The notes under the pieces were generated by a model, which was not told the origin of the DNA, did no database searches, and was given only the letters and a program-made list of their open reading frames with translations. The position numbers and the translations under genes were made by a program. A stretch of DNA of 64,000 bases from Pectobacterium carotovorum. Lineage in GTDB: Bacteria > Pseudomonadota > Gammaproteobacteria > Enterobacterales > Enterobacteriaceae. This document shows, piece by piece, positions 35,591 through 45,256 of this stretch. The DNA lies in NCBI RefSeq assembly GCF_900129615.1, contig NZ_FQWI01000006.1, positions 124,001 to 188,000 on the forward strand, in the 5' to 3' direction. Position 1 is the first letter of the stretch; the number at the start of each line of letters is the position of its first letter.

Positions 35591-36985
35591 TTATTCCTCC
35601 TCAGCCTGCTCGCCAGCCGCCGCTTTGGCAGTGGCAAATTTCGCGGGACTTTCGCGGAAGCGGTTGTAGTTGGCCTCCGACGAGAAGAAGTACGTTTTAC
35701 CGCCGTAGCGATATTTATGTTCCGCATTCACGTTGGTCAGTTTGGAGCCATCAACCGGATCGATAACGTCCATCGACACCACCGTCGAGAAGTAATTCGT
35801 GCCTGCCGCCAGTGACGCTCGTCCAATCACCAGCTCATTATCGTCGTTGCTCCAGCCTTCAATCGGCACCGGATTACAGCCGCCCGCCTTCCCGATAGAA
35901 GGAATGAAAATATGCACGCCGCAGGCGACACAAATCACCTGATTGCCTTCCATCACATAGCCTTGATCGCCGCACAGCAGGCAGGCGTCAAACACTACGC
36001 CAAGACGCAGGCGATCGGGATAGCGGTTAATGATGAAAAAGCGCACGGCCTTGCCGTCATCGGCAATCCACACGAAGCGATGCAGCTTGCCATCGCGCAC
36101 TTGCTCAATCGGAATATGTACTTTGCCATCGGCCGCCAGTGTCACGGGCTGTGCTTCCGACAGACGAGGCGGCTGCGACGCGACCTTGTCCCAATAAAGC
36201 TGGGCCAGCACCACCACCAACAGCGCGGTGACCGTCGACAGCAGCGTGCGGCGCAGCGTGCGATAGCCTGCTGTCGCTTTACGCTTTTCAATCGCCTCAT
36301 GCGTGACCAGCATCTGGCGACGCGCATGCCGCAGCGGCCAAACCAGCCCGGCAGCCAACGCCGCCATGAACAATGCGCTGAGGTAATTTAATAAATATGC
36401 GCTGTTGGTGACGTGTGCCACATAGCTCAGGCGCGGCTTGGTGAGCCCCAGCGCCTGTAATTTCATCAACAGCAGCAGCAGATTACCGCTTATCGGCAAC
36501 AGCAGAAGTGCAACCAACAGCGCCAGAAGCGGCCAGCGCAGTAAACGAATACGGCGCACAATCATGCCGCACAGCGCGGCACAGAACACCAGCCAGCCAA
36601 ACGCCAGCAGCACGGCGCTGAAATTCAGCAGCAGATCGGTATTCACCACATGGGTGGTTGTCAGCGCGGTCAGATTGGGATCATTGCCCCAATGCACCGC
36701 CGCTCCCGCCACCAACAGCGCCTGCCACAGATAGCCAAGACGCGGGTGGGAAAAACACTGACAGACCAGAAACAGGATCAAGGCAAGCGCTTGGAGCGCC
36801 GTAAACCCCAGCAGAAACGCTTGCCCGTTAGGAAAATGTACGCCAATAAACATCCCGGCAAACAGCGCCAGCAGCGTGATCCAACCCAGCGATTTGACTG
36901 TCGGCGTGGAACGATGGCTCCAGTTCAGCCCCAGCAATAGCGCTATCGGCAGGAAGGATTGGAGGGTCGTGATAAAAAAATTCAT
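35591..36985 (-). CDS. DUF2318-like membrane protein with Cys motifs, fet operon
   Basis: A 464-residue protein with about eight N-terminal membrane helices (residues 1-270) and a soluble C-terminal domain. That domain has CLLCG (335-338), CVACG (352-355) and GGCN (370), the DUF2318 pattern that likely binds metal or haem-like cofactors. The last 60 residues (HKYRYGGKTYFFSSEANYNR) look like a YHS domain in which the usual DPVCG is DPVDG. It is the Cj1660-type component of p19 iron systems. The ATG is only a few bases from an ERIC-end remnant and has no clear Shine-Dalgarno, so the start is less certain. Confidence 0.82.
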   Translation of the reverse strand: MNFFITTLQSFLPIALLLGLNWSHRSTPTVKSLGWITLLALFAGMFIGVHFPNGQAFLLGFTALQALALILFLVCQCFSHPRLGYLWQALLVAGAAVHWGNDPNLTALTTTHVVNTDLLLNFSAVLLAFGWLVFCAALCGMIVRRIRLLRWPLLALLVALLLLPISGNLLLLLMKLQALGLTKPRLSYVAHVTNSAYLLNYLSALFMAALAAGLVWPLRHARRQMLVTHEAIEKRKATAGYRTLRRTLLSTVTALLVVVLAQLYWDKVASQPPRLSEAQPVTLAADGKVHIPIEQVRDGKLHRFVWIADDGKAVRFFIINRYPDRLRLGVVFDACLLCGDQGYVMEGNQVICVACGVHIFIPSIGKAGGCNPVPIEGWSNDDNELVIGRASLAAGTNYFSTVVSMDVIDPVDGSKLTNVNAEHKYRYGGKTYFFSSEANYNRFRESPAKFATAKAAAGEQAEEE

Positions 36986-37023
36986 ATATACCCGTCACCT
37001 TTCAAGTTGCAGGTGCGTCGGTT
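36986..37023 (-). repeat. ERIC-end remnant before the DUF2318-like gene
   Basis: TATACCCGTCACCTTTCAAG followed by TTGCAGGTGCG matches the reverse complement of an ERIC right end. The centre and other end are absent. It directly abuts the start of the DUF2318-like gene. Confidence 0.55.
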
Positions 37024-37142
37024 GAGTGCGATACCGGGTGGCATCAGCACGCTGGCCGGAAAATCACCGCCTCTACGGGCAACGAAAGTGTACCCGCAGA
37101 GGCGTGAACATGGCCGCGACAGAACATCGCGGACAGAAGACC

Positions 37143-37670
37143 TTATTCTAAGCCGACGTATTTGAAGTCAAAGCTGACATCAAACGGTTTCCACCAGCGG
37201 CCTACGCCCGTTTCACCATCAGTGTGACGGTGCATACCGGCTTTTGATGGCGGATCGATGTGGTAAGTTACTTTGTAGTTGCCCACGCCCATCATTTTAA
37301 TGTTCGCGCCGTAGTGCGGGCCATCGCTGGCAACCATCGGCATGAAGGTACCTTCCTGCTTCGCACCGGTATCGGTGTTGGTCAGGGTATAAGCGATGGT
37401 CAGGAACGGCATCCACTCACCGGCACCGAAACCATTCTTGTTGCCTTCAGCGGCATGAATATCGGCTTCCAAATGGATGTCCGCTTTCGCAGCAGGCAGG
37501 CCCATCCCACGCGGTTCCATGTCGATAGGTTGCAGATAAACAGCGGCAATTTCCATTTCGTTCATGGAAACCGGCTCACCCGCTGGATATTCTTTAAACG
37601 CCAGCGCGGCAGGTGCAGTGAAAATACCGGCAATAACGGCACCCGCAATCAGACTTTTTTGCATATTCAT
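37143..37670 (-). CDS. fetP: Periplasmic iron-binding protein FetP (P19)
   Basis: A 175-residue periplasmic P19-type protein that binds copper and iron and hands iron to the FTR1-type permease. A signal peptide (about 1-25, ending PAALA) precedes FKEYPAGEPV. Likely metal ligands are in EPRGMGLP, DIHLEADIHA and KAGMHRHTDG, the Met/His pattern of the family. The ATG at 37670 has GAGG upstream; an ATG five codons earlier is also possible. It is the second gene of the operon, 120 bp after fetM. The family name follows E. coli F11 FetP, Campylobacter P19 and the Yersinia homologue. Confidence 0.9.
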   Translation of the reverse strand: MNMQKSLIAGAVIAGIFTAPAALAFKEYPAGEPVSMNEMEIAAVYLQPIDMEPRGMGLPAAKADIHLEADIHAAEGNKNGFGAGEWMPFLTIAYTLTNTDTGAKQEGTFMPMVASDGPHYGANIKMMGVGNYKVTYHIDPPSKAGMHRHTDGETGVGRWWKPFDVSFDFKYVGLE

Positions 37671-37790
37671 CAAACCCATCCTCATCTCAGTCGTCCCTCT
37701 TCGCTTAATTCGCTAAGCGATTGGGGTTGTTATGGTTATTTGCTGCTCTTATTGCTTTCAGTATTAAATTAACGTCGGATGCCTTCTTTA

Positions 37791-39695
37791 TCAGATGGCA
37801 GACGCCCTGCGCCGCATCACCCACAGGGCGATTAGCGCCGCGACCACCAGCACACCCTGTGGAATCAGCGTCTCCACATAAGGATAAATCCCCAACCCGC
37901 TGATTTCCGGCACGCCAGTCAGCAACGTTGGTTCAAACAGTTTGCCCTCGATCAGCTCCAACACGCCTTTACCCGCGAACACAAACGCCATCAGGTACAT
38001 AAAGCAGCCGGTAAACATGAAGAACGGCTTCAGTGGCAGTTTGACAATGGTGTAGCGCATCACGAAGTAGGCGATCAGCAGGATCACACAGCCGATGGCA
38101 AACCCAGCCAGAATGGAGAGGTGCCCCGCCATGTTGCTGGCATCACCGACCAGCGCGTAATAGAACAACACCGTCTCCGCGCCTTCGCGATACACGGCCA
38201 GAAAGCTGGTGAGCCACAGACCGATCATGGAGCCGCTGCTTAGCGAATGGGACAGCTTACCTTCCAGATAAGCCTTCCAGTGCCGCGCTTCCACTTTGGA
38301 CAACAGCCAGTAGCTCATGAAGAACAGCATCACCACAGCGATCAGCATCGTAATGCCTTCCAGCAGCTCACGGCTGGCGCCGGAATTGGTGAACACGAGC
38401 TGGAAAATGACGGCGGTAATCACGCTACACAGCAGCGCGACGTAAACCGACTGGCGAATCAGCGGCAGCTTGTCCTGCTGATTGTTTTTCACCAGATAGG
38501 CCACGATCGCCGCCACAATCAGCAAGGCTTCCAGACCTTCGCGCACAATAATCAGCAGGCTGTAGATCAACAGGCTCCAGTGGGTTTCGCCGCCGTCACC
38601 CAGCATGGTCACGGCCTTCGCCAGTTCCTGCTGCAACGCGTCGGCCTGCCCTTGCAGCTGTTCCGCAGGCTGTTTAGCGTTCATCAGGCTCACCAGACGG
38701 GTGAAATAGCCTTCGAGCGTCGATTTGAACGCCGCATCGCGAGAACCAATTTTGTTCTCCATGCCGGTGGCTTCAAACAGATCGAAATAGGTGTCCTGCA
38801 CCGCCATGATGGCGGGTTTGACCTGGCCTTGACGGTACTGCGCGATCGCAGCAGCAATGGCCTGATTGATATCGTCGGCGACTTTCGCCCAGTTCGCATC
38901 CGGCACTGCACCGGTATCCGCGTTCGCGGCAGGTGTTGCCGTCGCCTGCTGGCTGTCACGCGTTGTCGGCAACCCTGGCAAGACATCTTCGATATCCTGC
39001 AACAGCGTGGTGACCCGATAGGCGACGTCTGTCAGTTGATCGGGCTGGCTGGCTAACGTAATCAGCGCGGAGAATTGTTGATTAATGGAAGCCGCCTGCT
39101 GCGCTGAGCGATTCTGTCTGACCGACATCTCCATTTCAGAGTTTTTAAAGCCCTGATAGTGCGCCTGCTGCACGCTCTGGCTGGCCTTTTTGTAATCGCC
39201 GGCCTGATATTCCGTCACGGCTAGCGCGAGCTGGTCATCGATGATTTTGAAACTCTGCTGCCAGTACGTCGCAATGTCGGTGTTGTCATAGGCACCGTGC
39301 TGTTCCTGTGCGACCAGCTTGTGCCCTTCCGACAGCACGGGCAGAACAGCATCCAGTTCGCCCTTCAGCCAGGAGATTTTTGCCTGTACCTCGGCCTGCG
39401 GCTTTCCTTCGCCAATCATGCGACGAATTTCACCGAACGTAGCCTCTAACTGATAGCTTTTTTGCGCGGAAATGTTGATGCGGATAGGGCCTTCAAGGTT
39501 TTCAAACACCTCGAAATAGGCCATCTGAACTTCGGTGCGGGCCTCATCCGGCTTTTGCTGCTCATAGAGCTGAGCCGTTTTATCCAGCCTGGTTTCGATA
39601 TCTTGAATAAATGAGGCGTAATCGGTCGCGGCAACCGCCACTGAACAGCTAAACAGCCAACACAACACGAGAAGCGTTTTTTGCCAAATAGACAT
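37791..39695 (-). CDS. fetM: FTR1-family iron permease FetM
   Basis: A 634-residue iron permease with a signal peptide (about 1-22), a long periplasmic region and a C-terminal FTR1 domain with seven helices. Two REXXE iron motifs are present, REGLE (about 385) and REGAE (about 503). The periplasmic region seems to be a three-fold repeat: AYFEVFENLEG, AHYQGFKNSEME and TYFDLFEATGMEN recur about 120 residues apart. The ATG at 39695 gives a good signal peptide; a GTG at 39713 would add six residues. A Fur-type box lies 23 bp upstream. It imports iron together with FetP. Confidence 0.9.
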   Translation of the reverse strand: MSIWQKTLLVLCWLFSCSVAVAATDYASFIQDIETRLDKTAQLYEQQKPDEARTEVQMAYFEVFENLEGPIRINISAQKSYQLEATFGEIRRMIGEGKPQAEVQAKISWLKGELDAVLPVLSEGHKLVAQEQHGAYDNTDIATYWQQSFKIIDDQLALAVTEYQAGDYKKASQSVQQAHYQGFKNSEMEMSVRQNRSAQQAASINQQFSALITLASQPDQLTDVAYRVTTLLQDIEDVLPGLPTTRDSQQATATPAANADTGAVPDANWAKVADDINQAIAAAIAQYRQGQVKPAIMAVQDTYFDLFEATGMENKIGSRDAAFKSTLEGYFTRLVSLMNAKQPAEQLQGQADALQQELAKAVTMLGDGGETHWSLLIYSLLIIVREGLEALLIVAAIVAYLVKNNQQDKLPLIRQSVYVALLCSVITAVIFQLVFTNSGASRELLEGITMLIAVVMLFFMSYWLLSKVEARHWKAYLEGKLSHSLSSGSMIGLWLTSFLAVYREGAETVLFYYALVGDASNMAGHLSILAGFAIGCVILLIAYFVMRYTIVKLPLKPFFMFTGCFMYLMAFVFAGKGVLELIEGKLFEPTLLTGVPEISGLGIYPYVETLIPQGVLVVAALIALWVMRRRASAI

Positions 39696-39717
39696 AAGCG
39701 AGTGATGAAGCACAAAT

Positions 39718-39736
39718 GATATTTATTCTTATTATC
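39718..39736 (-). promoter_or_regulatory. Fur-type box of the fet operon
   Basis: On the minus strand GATAATAAGAATAAATATC matches the Fur consensus at 15 of 19 positions by hand count. It lies directly before fetM. Iron repression of the seven-gene operon is expected. Confidence 0.65.
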
Positions 39737-39739
39737 ACT

Positions 39740-40110
39740 TTGAAGCCGCCATCTGTCTTGATTTACGTCACGAAAATATGAGCAATAACCACTTTAGTGT
39801 GTAACAAATGATTTCTAAATTAATTTAATGCCAAAAAATCCCGTTTTATTTCTACAACCCCAGAAAAGTACAGCTTTTTGATCTCAAAAACGGCAAAAAA
39901 CCACCAATAAAATAAAGCAATAAATATGCCAATATTTTAAATTACCTATTTTAATAATGGAGATGCCAGTATTAAAATGGCATTTCTTTACATTAACACA
40001 GTAAGATTTACAGAGAAAAACGCCATTTTCCCTCTGTAATCCAACGCATTACACGTGTTGACACCAACGCGTTTCACCGACCATTTTTGGGCGATTACTC
40101 GCGATCAACA
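39740..40110. other. AT-rich intergenic region
   Basis: About 370 bp between the fet promoter and the chemoreceptor terminator. No gene or clear signal was seen. Confidence 0.5.
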
Positions 40111-40140
40111 GAACCGGGTAGATTCCTTTCCGCCCGGTTC
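40111..40140 (-). terminator. Terminator-like hairpin after the chemoreceptor gene
   Basis: GAACCGGG (40111-40118) and CCCGGTTC (40133-40140) form a perfect 8 bp stem, about 60 bp past the stop. No clear T-run follows on the minus strand. Confidence 0.5.
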
Positions 40141-40201
40141 GTCGCCAGCCTCACGGGCTATCTTACGTTCAACGTCTGTCGCGTATTTAACCCGCTACGG
40201 A

Positions 40202-41881
40202 TCAGAATTTTTCCCATCCCTCACCGTTGCGACCCTGTGCCGACAGTAGCGGCGTAGAACCCTGCCCAACCGCGCGATGAACGGGGGCAGCGATCGCCTG
40301 ACGGGAAAAAGACATTGTCGGATCGCAATCTGATTCCAGATCGAACACATCCACCACGGCAGACAGTTCGCTGGTTTGTTCATCCAGACGAGCAGCCGCT
40401 TCCGCTGATTGCATCACCAGCGATGCATTCTGCTGCGTGACGCTATCCATTTCGTGCACCGCCTGACTAATCTGCGTAATCCCGCGCGTTTGCTCATCCG
40501 TTGCCGCCGCGATTTCACCAATCAGATCGTTAACATGCGAAATGGAAGCGATAATGGCCGTCATCGCTTCACCGGATTGTCGAACCTGTCCTGCACCGGT
40601 TTCAACGCGCGAAACCGATTCCGCAATCAGCGCCTCAATCTCTTTCGCCGCCTGCGCACTGCGCTGCGCCAGTGTGCGAACCTCACCAGCTACCACGGCA
40701 AATCCTCGCCCTTGTTCACCGGCCCGCGCGGCTTCAACCGCCGCATTCAGCGCTAGGATATTGGTCTGGAACGCGATGCTGTTAATCACCGAGGTGATAT
40801 CGGAAATTTGTCGGGAACTGGCGCTTATGCCATCCATTGTCGTCATCACGCTGGTGCTGATATTCCCGCCTTTTTGCGCCGTCTCCGCCGCCTCCTTCGC
40901 CAACTTACGCACCTGATGCACATGATCGGTAGTTTGCCGCACCGTGGAGCTAATCTCTTCCATACTGGCCGCCGTCTGTTGCAATGCCGCGGCCTGCTGC
41001 TCCGTGCGGCTGGACAGGTTATCGTTGCCATCCTTAATGCTCGACGTCCCGTTGTTGATTTCCGTCGTGCTCTGCCGGATGACCGTCACCGTATCACGCA
41101 AACTTTTCTGCAATTTCTTAATATCGGGAATCAACCGCCCCGCACAGTTTTTGCCAAACTCCGCCAATTCACAGCCTAAACGACCCGCCGTGAGCTGTGC
41201 CAAATGAGATTTGAGCACGGAGATCGGGATAACCAGATAGTTTCTCAAATAGTATTCCGTGAAAATCAACACGATGAGGCCAATCACCATCACAGTAATT
41301 AACGAGTTACGATTTTGGGCATTGTGTTCATTCACACTTGGAATCAACGAGGAGGCGGTAATGCTGTCCGAATAGCGTTTAACGTCTTCGCCAAACGTCA
41401 GGCTAATGGGGGGATAAACAGAACGAAATATCTGTCGAAATCCTTCGTAATCATTGCGTTGTAGCGCCGCATTCATTGGATCGATTGCGGTAGCAATCAG
41501 GGTACTCCACGTTTTGTCTACCGCCTCAACCGTGGCTGACTCGACACCAACGTGCTCCGCTGCCTGGAATTTCTCCAACGAATCCTTGGTATTTTTTAGC
41601 GCAACCTGTGCCATTTCCAACGTCTTTTTGGCGTTTTCTGGCTCGTTACGCTGCAAATAATCCATCGTTCTTTCCATACGAGTTACGGCCCGAAAATATT
41701 GATCGGTTCCATAGACCAGATGGGAATACGTTTTTCGCTGAGTCTCACTTTTATCAAGCAAATTGGTGACCTGATAAAGCGAGTAAAGACTGAATCCTGA
41801 TGCCACTCCCCACGCCACTAACAGGGAAGCCACTATGACCAGCACCATTATTTTTATGCTGACATTTCTTAGAAATTCCAT
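40202..41881 (-). CDS. Methyl-accepting chemotaxis protein
   Basis: A 559-residue inner-membrane chemoreceptor with TM1 (about 9-31), a periplasmic four-helix-type sensor domain (about 32-190), TM2 (about 193-210), a HAMP region and a cytoplasmic signalling domain. The hairpin tip is the standard [20 protein letters not shown]. The C-terminus is GWEKF, which fits the xWxxF pentapeptide that tethers CheR and CheB. The ATG at 41881 has GGAG upstream; the frame extends 24 codons further without support. The ligand is not predictable from the sequence. It is monocistronic. Confidence 0.93.
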   Translation of the reverse strand: MEFLRNVSIKIMVLVIVASLLVAWGVASGFSLYSLYQVTNLLDKSETQRKTYSHLVYGTDQYFRAVTRMERTMDYLQRNEPENAKKTLEMAQVALKNTKDSLEKFQAAEHVGVESATVEAVDKTWSTLIATAIDPMNAALQRNDYEGFRQIFRSVYPPISLTFGEDVKRYSDSITASSLIPSVNEHNAQNRNSLITVMVIGLIVLIFTEYYLRNYLVIPISVLKSHLAQLTAGRLGCELAEFGKNCAGRLIPDIKKLQKSLRDTVTVIRQSTTEINNGTSSIKDGNDNLSSRTEQQAAALQQTAASMEEISSTVRQTTDHVHQVRKLAKEAAETAQKGGNISTSVMTTMDGISASSRQISDITSVINSIAFQTNILALNAAVEAARAGEQGRGFAVVAGEVRTLAQRSAQAAKEIEALIAESVSRVETGAGQVRQSGEAMTAIIASISHVNDLIGEIAAATDEQTRGITQISQAVHEMDSVTQQNASLVMQSAEAAARLDEQTSELSAVVDVFDLESDCDPTMSFSRQAIAAPVHRAVGQGSTPLLSAQGRNGEGWEKF

Positions 41882-42416
41882 AATGCACTCCGCGACGTTA
41901 ACAAATATTTCCCGCCCGCACGCTCTGTCGGAAAAGTATTTACTTTTACTCATGACGGTGCCGCCCGTTGTCTCGCGCCCTTATCCCACGCGATCTAACA
42001 GACGTTCTGGAATTCCCTGATTCATGCCCCATTAGATGGGAAATCTAGCTCAAAAAATTAACGAATAGAATGCGTTATCTTCCTTGAGATGCCAATTTCC
42101 GTTGTTTTAAACAGCCGACAGGCATGGCTACCCGAGCCTCATCGGTGGCACATAGAGTTAATATCGTCAAAAACAGTATAGGCATTAACAGATAAAGAGG
42201 ATAAATACGCTGTCACGTTATTTTCCAGACGAATGTCCTATGGAAAAAGGTCGCGGCACTCAACACGTTAGGACGATTTATCATCGCCCTGAGCATGACC
42301 ACGATCAGTAAATTAATTTTCTTTATCGGTGATTATCGAAGGTTAGATGACTGCATCAACAGCCTGCCGCAGGAATGCAGTTCTTACGATCCAAGACTCG
42401 GCTTTGGAGAATAATC
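41882..42416. other. Intergenic region upstream of fdhF
   Basis: About 535 bp between the divergent chemoreceptor and fdhF genes. No complete sigma-54 element (GG-N10-GC) was found. A 39-codon frame (42295-42414) ends 2 bp before the fdhF ATG, but it has no good ribosome site. Confidence 0.45.
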
Positions 42417-44567
42417 ATGCAGAAAGTGCTTACCGTCTGTCCGTATTGCGGGTCAGGCTGCAAAATTAACCTGCTGGTAGAGAACGGCAAAGTGGTTGGT
42501 GCGGAAGGGGCAAACGGCGTCACCAATGAAGGCGAGCTGTGCCTGAAAGGCTATTACGGCTGGGATTTTCTTAACGACACGAAAATTCTGACGCCGCGTT
42601 TAAAACAGCCGCTGATCCGACGCCAGAAAGGCGCGCCCTTTGAGGCTGTATCCTGGGATGAAGCTATCGGTTTCGCCAGCTCCCGACTGAAAGCGATTAA
42701 AGAGAAGTACGGTGCCGAGTCGATTATGCACACCGGCTCGTCACGCGGCCCCGGCAATGAAACTAATTACGTGATGCAGAAATTTGCTCGGGCAGTCACC
42801 GGGAATAATAACGTCGACTGCTGCGCCCGACTCTGCCATGGCCCTTCGGTTGCCGGGCTACAGGTTACGCTAGGCAACGGCGCAATGAGTAACTCTATCT
42901 GCGAAATCGAAAAAACCGACTGCATCCTGATTTTTGGCTATAACGCCGCAGATTCACACCCCATCGTGGCGCGTCGAATCCTGAAAGCGAAAGCGCGCGG
43001 GGCAAAAATCATCGTGTGCGATCCGCGCCATATTGAAACCGCCCGCATCGCCGATCTGTGGCTGCCATTGAAAAATGGCTCCAATATGGCGCTGGTCAAC
43101 GCGTTCGCTAACGTGCTGATCAACGAAGGCCACTACGATAAAGCGTACGTCGCCCGCCATACCGAAGGCTTCGAGGAATTCAGCAAGACCGTCGCGAAAT
43201 ACACGCCGGAGTATGTCGCCGACATCACCGGACTGTCGCCGAAATTGATTCGCGACGCGATGCGGATCTATGCCGCTGCGCCGTCCGCCACCATTCTCTG
43301 GGGAATGGGCGTGACACAGTGGGGCCAAGGCGTTGATGTGGTCAAAGGGCTGTCCGGCCTGGCATTGCTGACCGGGAATCTGGGACGTCCGAACGTGGGC
43401 GTCGGGCCAGTGCGTGGGCAGAACAATGTACAAGGCGCCTGCGATATGGGTGCGCTGCCCAATATGTTCCCCGGTTATCAAAATGTCACGGATAAAGCGG
43501 TGCTGGCGAAATTTGCCGATGCCTGGGGTGTGCCTGCACTCTCCGATAAAATTGGCTACTCGTTGACCGATCTCCCGCACAAGATAAAAGAAGGGAAAAT
43601 CCGAGCCAATTACGTGATGGGCGAAGATCCGCTGCAAACCGAGCCGGATCTGTCGATGCTGCGCGATGCGTTCAACGAACTGGACTTGCTGATCGTACAA
43701 GACATCTTCATGACCAAAACCGCAGCGATTGCCGATGTGATTTTACCGGCGACCTCTTGGGGCGAGCACGAAGGGGTCTATACCGCCGCTGACCGGGGAT
43801 TCCAGCGCTTTTATAAAGCCGTGGAACCACAGGGCGATGTGAAACCCGACTGGGAAATCATCAGCCTGATGGCAACGGCGCTCGGTTATCCGATGCACTA
43901 TAACAACACGCAGGAGATCTGGGACGAGCTGCGGCAGCTCTGCCCGCTGTATTACGGCGCGACCTACGAGAAAATGGCCGGACTAGGCTATGTGCCGTGG
44001 CCGTGCCCGACGGAAGACAGCCCCGGCACACCGTGGCTGTATGAAAACAACCACTTCGATCGTCCCGGCGGGAAAGGCCTGCTGCTCACAGCCGAATGGC
44101 GACCGCCTATGGAGTTGGTCGATGACGATTACCCGCTGGTCTTGTGCACCGTGCGCGAAGTAGGCCATTACTCCTGCCGTTCCATGACGGGCAACTGCAC
44201 CGCATTACAAACGCTGGCGGATGAACCGGGCTACGTGCAGGTTAGCCCCTATGACGCTGAGCGTTTAGGCATCCACGATCAGCAGTTGGCCTGGATCTCG
44301 TCACGACGCGGCAAGGTGATCTCTCGCGTTGCCGTCAGCGAACGCATCAATAAAGGTGCCGTCTATATGACCTACCAGTGGTGGATTGGAGCCTGCAATG
44401 AACTGACGCTGGATCATCTCGATCCGGTATCCAAAACACCGGAATACAAACACTGCGCTGTGAAGCTGGAAGCCATTGACGATCAGCAGGCAGCAGAGAA
44501 CTATGTACAGCAGGAATACAGCCACCTGAAAGATCGGCTACGCAGCACCGCAGAAAACGTCAGTTAA
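42417..44567 (+). CDS. fdhF: Formate dehydrogenase H-like, cysteine form
   Basis: A 716-residue molybdopterin oxidoreductase that oxidises formate, in E. coli as part of formate hydrogenlyase. The 4Fe-4S cysteines are Cys8, Cys11, Cys15 and Cys42, as in E. coli FdhF. The residue that is selenocysteine 140 in E. coli is an ordinary TGC cysteine here (CCARLCHGPS), followed by the conserved His141. The rest aligns closely, for example SSRGPGNETNYVMQKFARA, MGVTQWGQGVD and REVGHYSCRSMTGNC. GGAG lies 7 bases before the ATG at 42417. No hyc or hyf genes are adjacent. A terminator follows. Confidence 0.92.
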   Translation: MQKVLTVCPYCGSGCKINLLVENGKVVGAEGANGVTNEGELCLKGYYGWDFLNDTKILTPRLKQPLIRRQKGAPFEAVSWDEAIGFASSRLKAIKEKYGAESIMHTGSSRGPGNETNYVMQKFARAVTGNNNVDCCARLCHGPSVAGLQVTLGNGAMSNSICEIEKTDCILIFGYNAADSHPIVARRILKAKARGAKIIVCDPRHIETARIADLWLPLKNGSNMALVNAFANVLINEGHYDKAYVARHTEGFEEFSKTVAKYTPEYVADITGLSPKLIRDAMRIYAAAPSATILWGMGVTQWGQGVDVVKGLSGLALLTGNLGRPNVGVGPVRGQNNVQGACDMGALPNMFPGYQNVTDKAVLAKFADAWGVPALSDKIGYSLTDLPHKIKEGKIRANYVMGEDPLQTEPDLSMLRDAFNELDLLIVQDIFMTKTAAIADVILPATSWGEHEGVYTAADRGFQRFYKAVEPQGDVKPDWEIISLMATALGYPMHYNNTQEIWDELRQLCPLYYGATYEKMAGLGYVPWPCPTEDSPGTPWLYENNHFDRPGGKGLLLTAEWRPPMELVDDDYPLVLCTVREVGHYSCRSMTGNCTALQTLADEPGYVQVSPYDAERLGIHDQQLAWISSRRGKVISRVAVSERINKGAVYMTYQWWIGACNELTLDHLDPVSKTPEYKHCAVKLEAIDDQQAAENYVQQEYSHLKDRLRSTAENVS

Positions 44568-44576
44568 TCTCCCTTA

Positions 44577-44627
44577 CCTAAGCCGCCGCGAACCTAAGCC
44601 GTCCGGTAAAAGCCGTGGCGGCTTAGG
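44577..44627 (+). terminator. Terminator of fdhF
   Basis: CCTAAGCCGCC (44577-44587) and GGCGGCTTAGG (44617-44627) form a perfect 11 bp outer stem. The enclosed part contains a second CCTAAGCCG copy, so two alternative hairpins are possible. It begins 10 bp past the stop. Confidence 0.75.
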
Positions 44628-45256
44628 AAATACGGATGGTTTAGACACCGTTTAACTTTCCTCGCCGATAATGCCTTTATTCCCCACCCCATCTTGTAAA
44701 ATTTCATTAATGAAAACGGATAAATTTCCGTTAATCGGTAATAAACTTCTACGCACAACTTAAATTTTCACATCTCTGTTTATCTTTTAAAATTATGTTG
44801 GCTATCACCGCCCTCCCCTCTGCCAAATTGTTTTTTATTCCAATTTAGCGCAATTTGCGTTTCATTTTACAATGCTTTAATTTGTTTTTAACAAAAAGAG
44901 CCCCCTGTAGCGGCAGCTATCAAATCGATTAAAATAATTACTAAACAATCGGTTAGATGGACGTTAGCGGGGATAAAAGGAATATTATTATTGCTCGCAT
45001 AGAGGTCGTTTATGTTACCGATTACCGTTATCTTATCGCTCCCTCATTATCTGTCCTTTATTATTCGTATCGACCCTGGAAGCTAATCCCCACCTTTCAT
45101 TCGTATTCTTCTGAACGTCGCTGACGTCGGGAAATAACCTAATCTCATCCCTTTCGATATGCAGTTATAAAAAACTGTACGGCTTTTTGCACCCCAAATT
45201 CGCCGAAAGAAAGGCAGTAAGTTATTCAGAATATAATAAAAAACAGGAGATTCACT
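44628..45256. other. AT-rich intergenic region upstream of the CitMHS gene
   Basis: About 630 bp, very AT-rich, presumably holding the promoter of the transporter gene. No convincing gene was seen; a 24-codon hydrophobic frame at about 45012 has only a weak site and was not called. Confidence 0.5.

Noticed and set aside
42121-42180. Possible sigma-54 element upstream of fdhF (TGGCAC at about 42146)
   Set aside because: The required GC of the -12 element is missing at the right spacing.
42295-42414. 39-codon frame ending 2 bp before fdhF
   Set aside because: It has no good Shine-Dalgarno and no recognisable features. The overlap arrangement could support translational coupling, but the evidence is too thin.
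45012-45086. 24-codon hydrophobic frame before the CitMHS gene
   Set aside because: Weak ribosome site, AT-rich DNA and no attenuator structure; probably chance.
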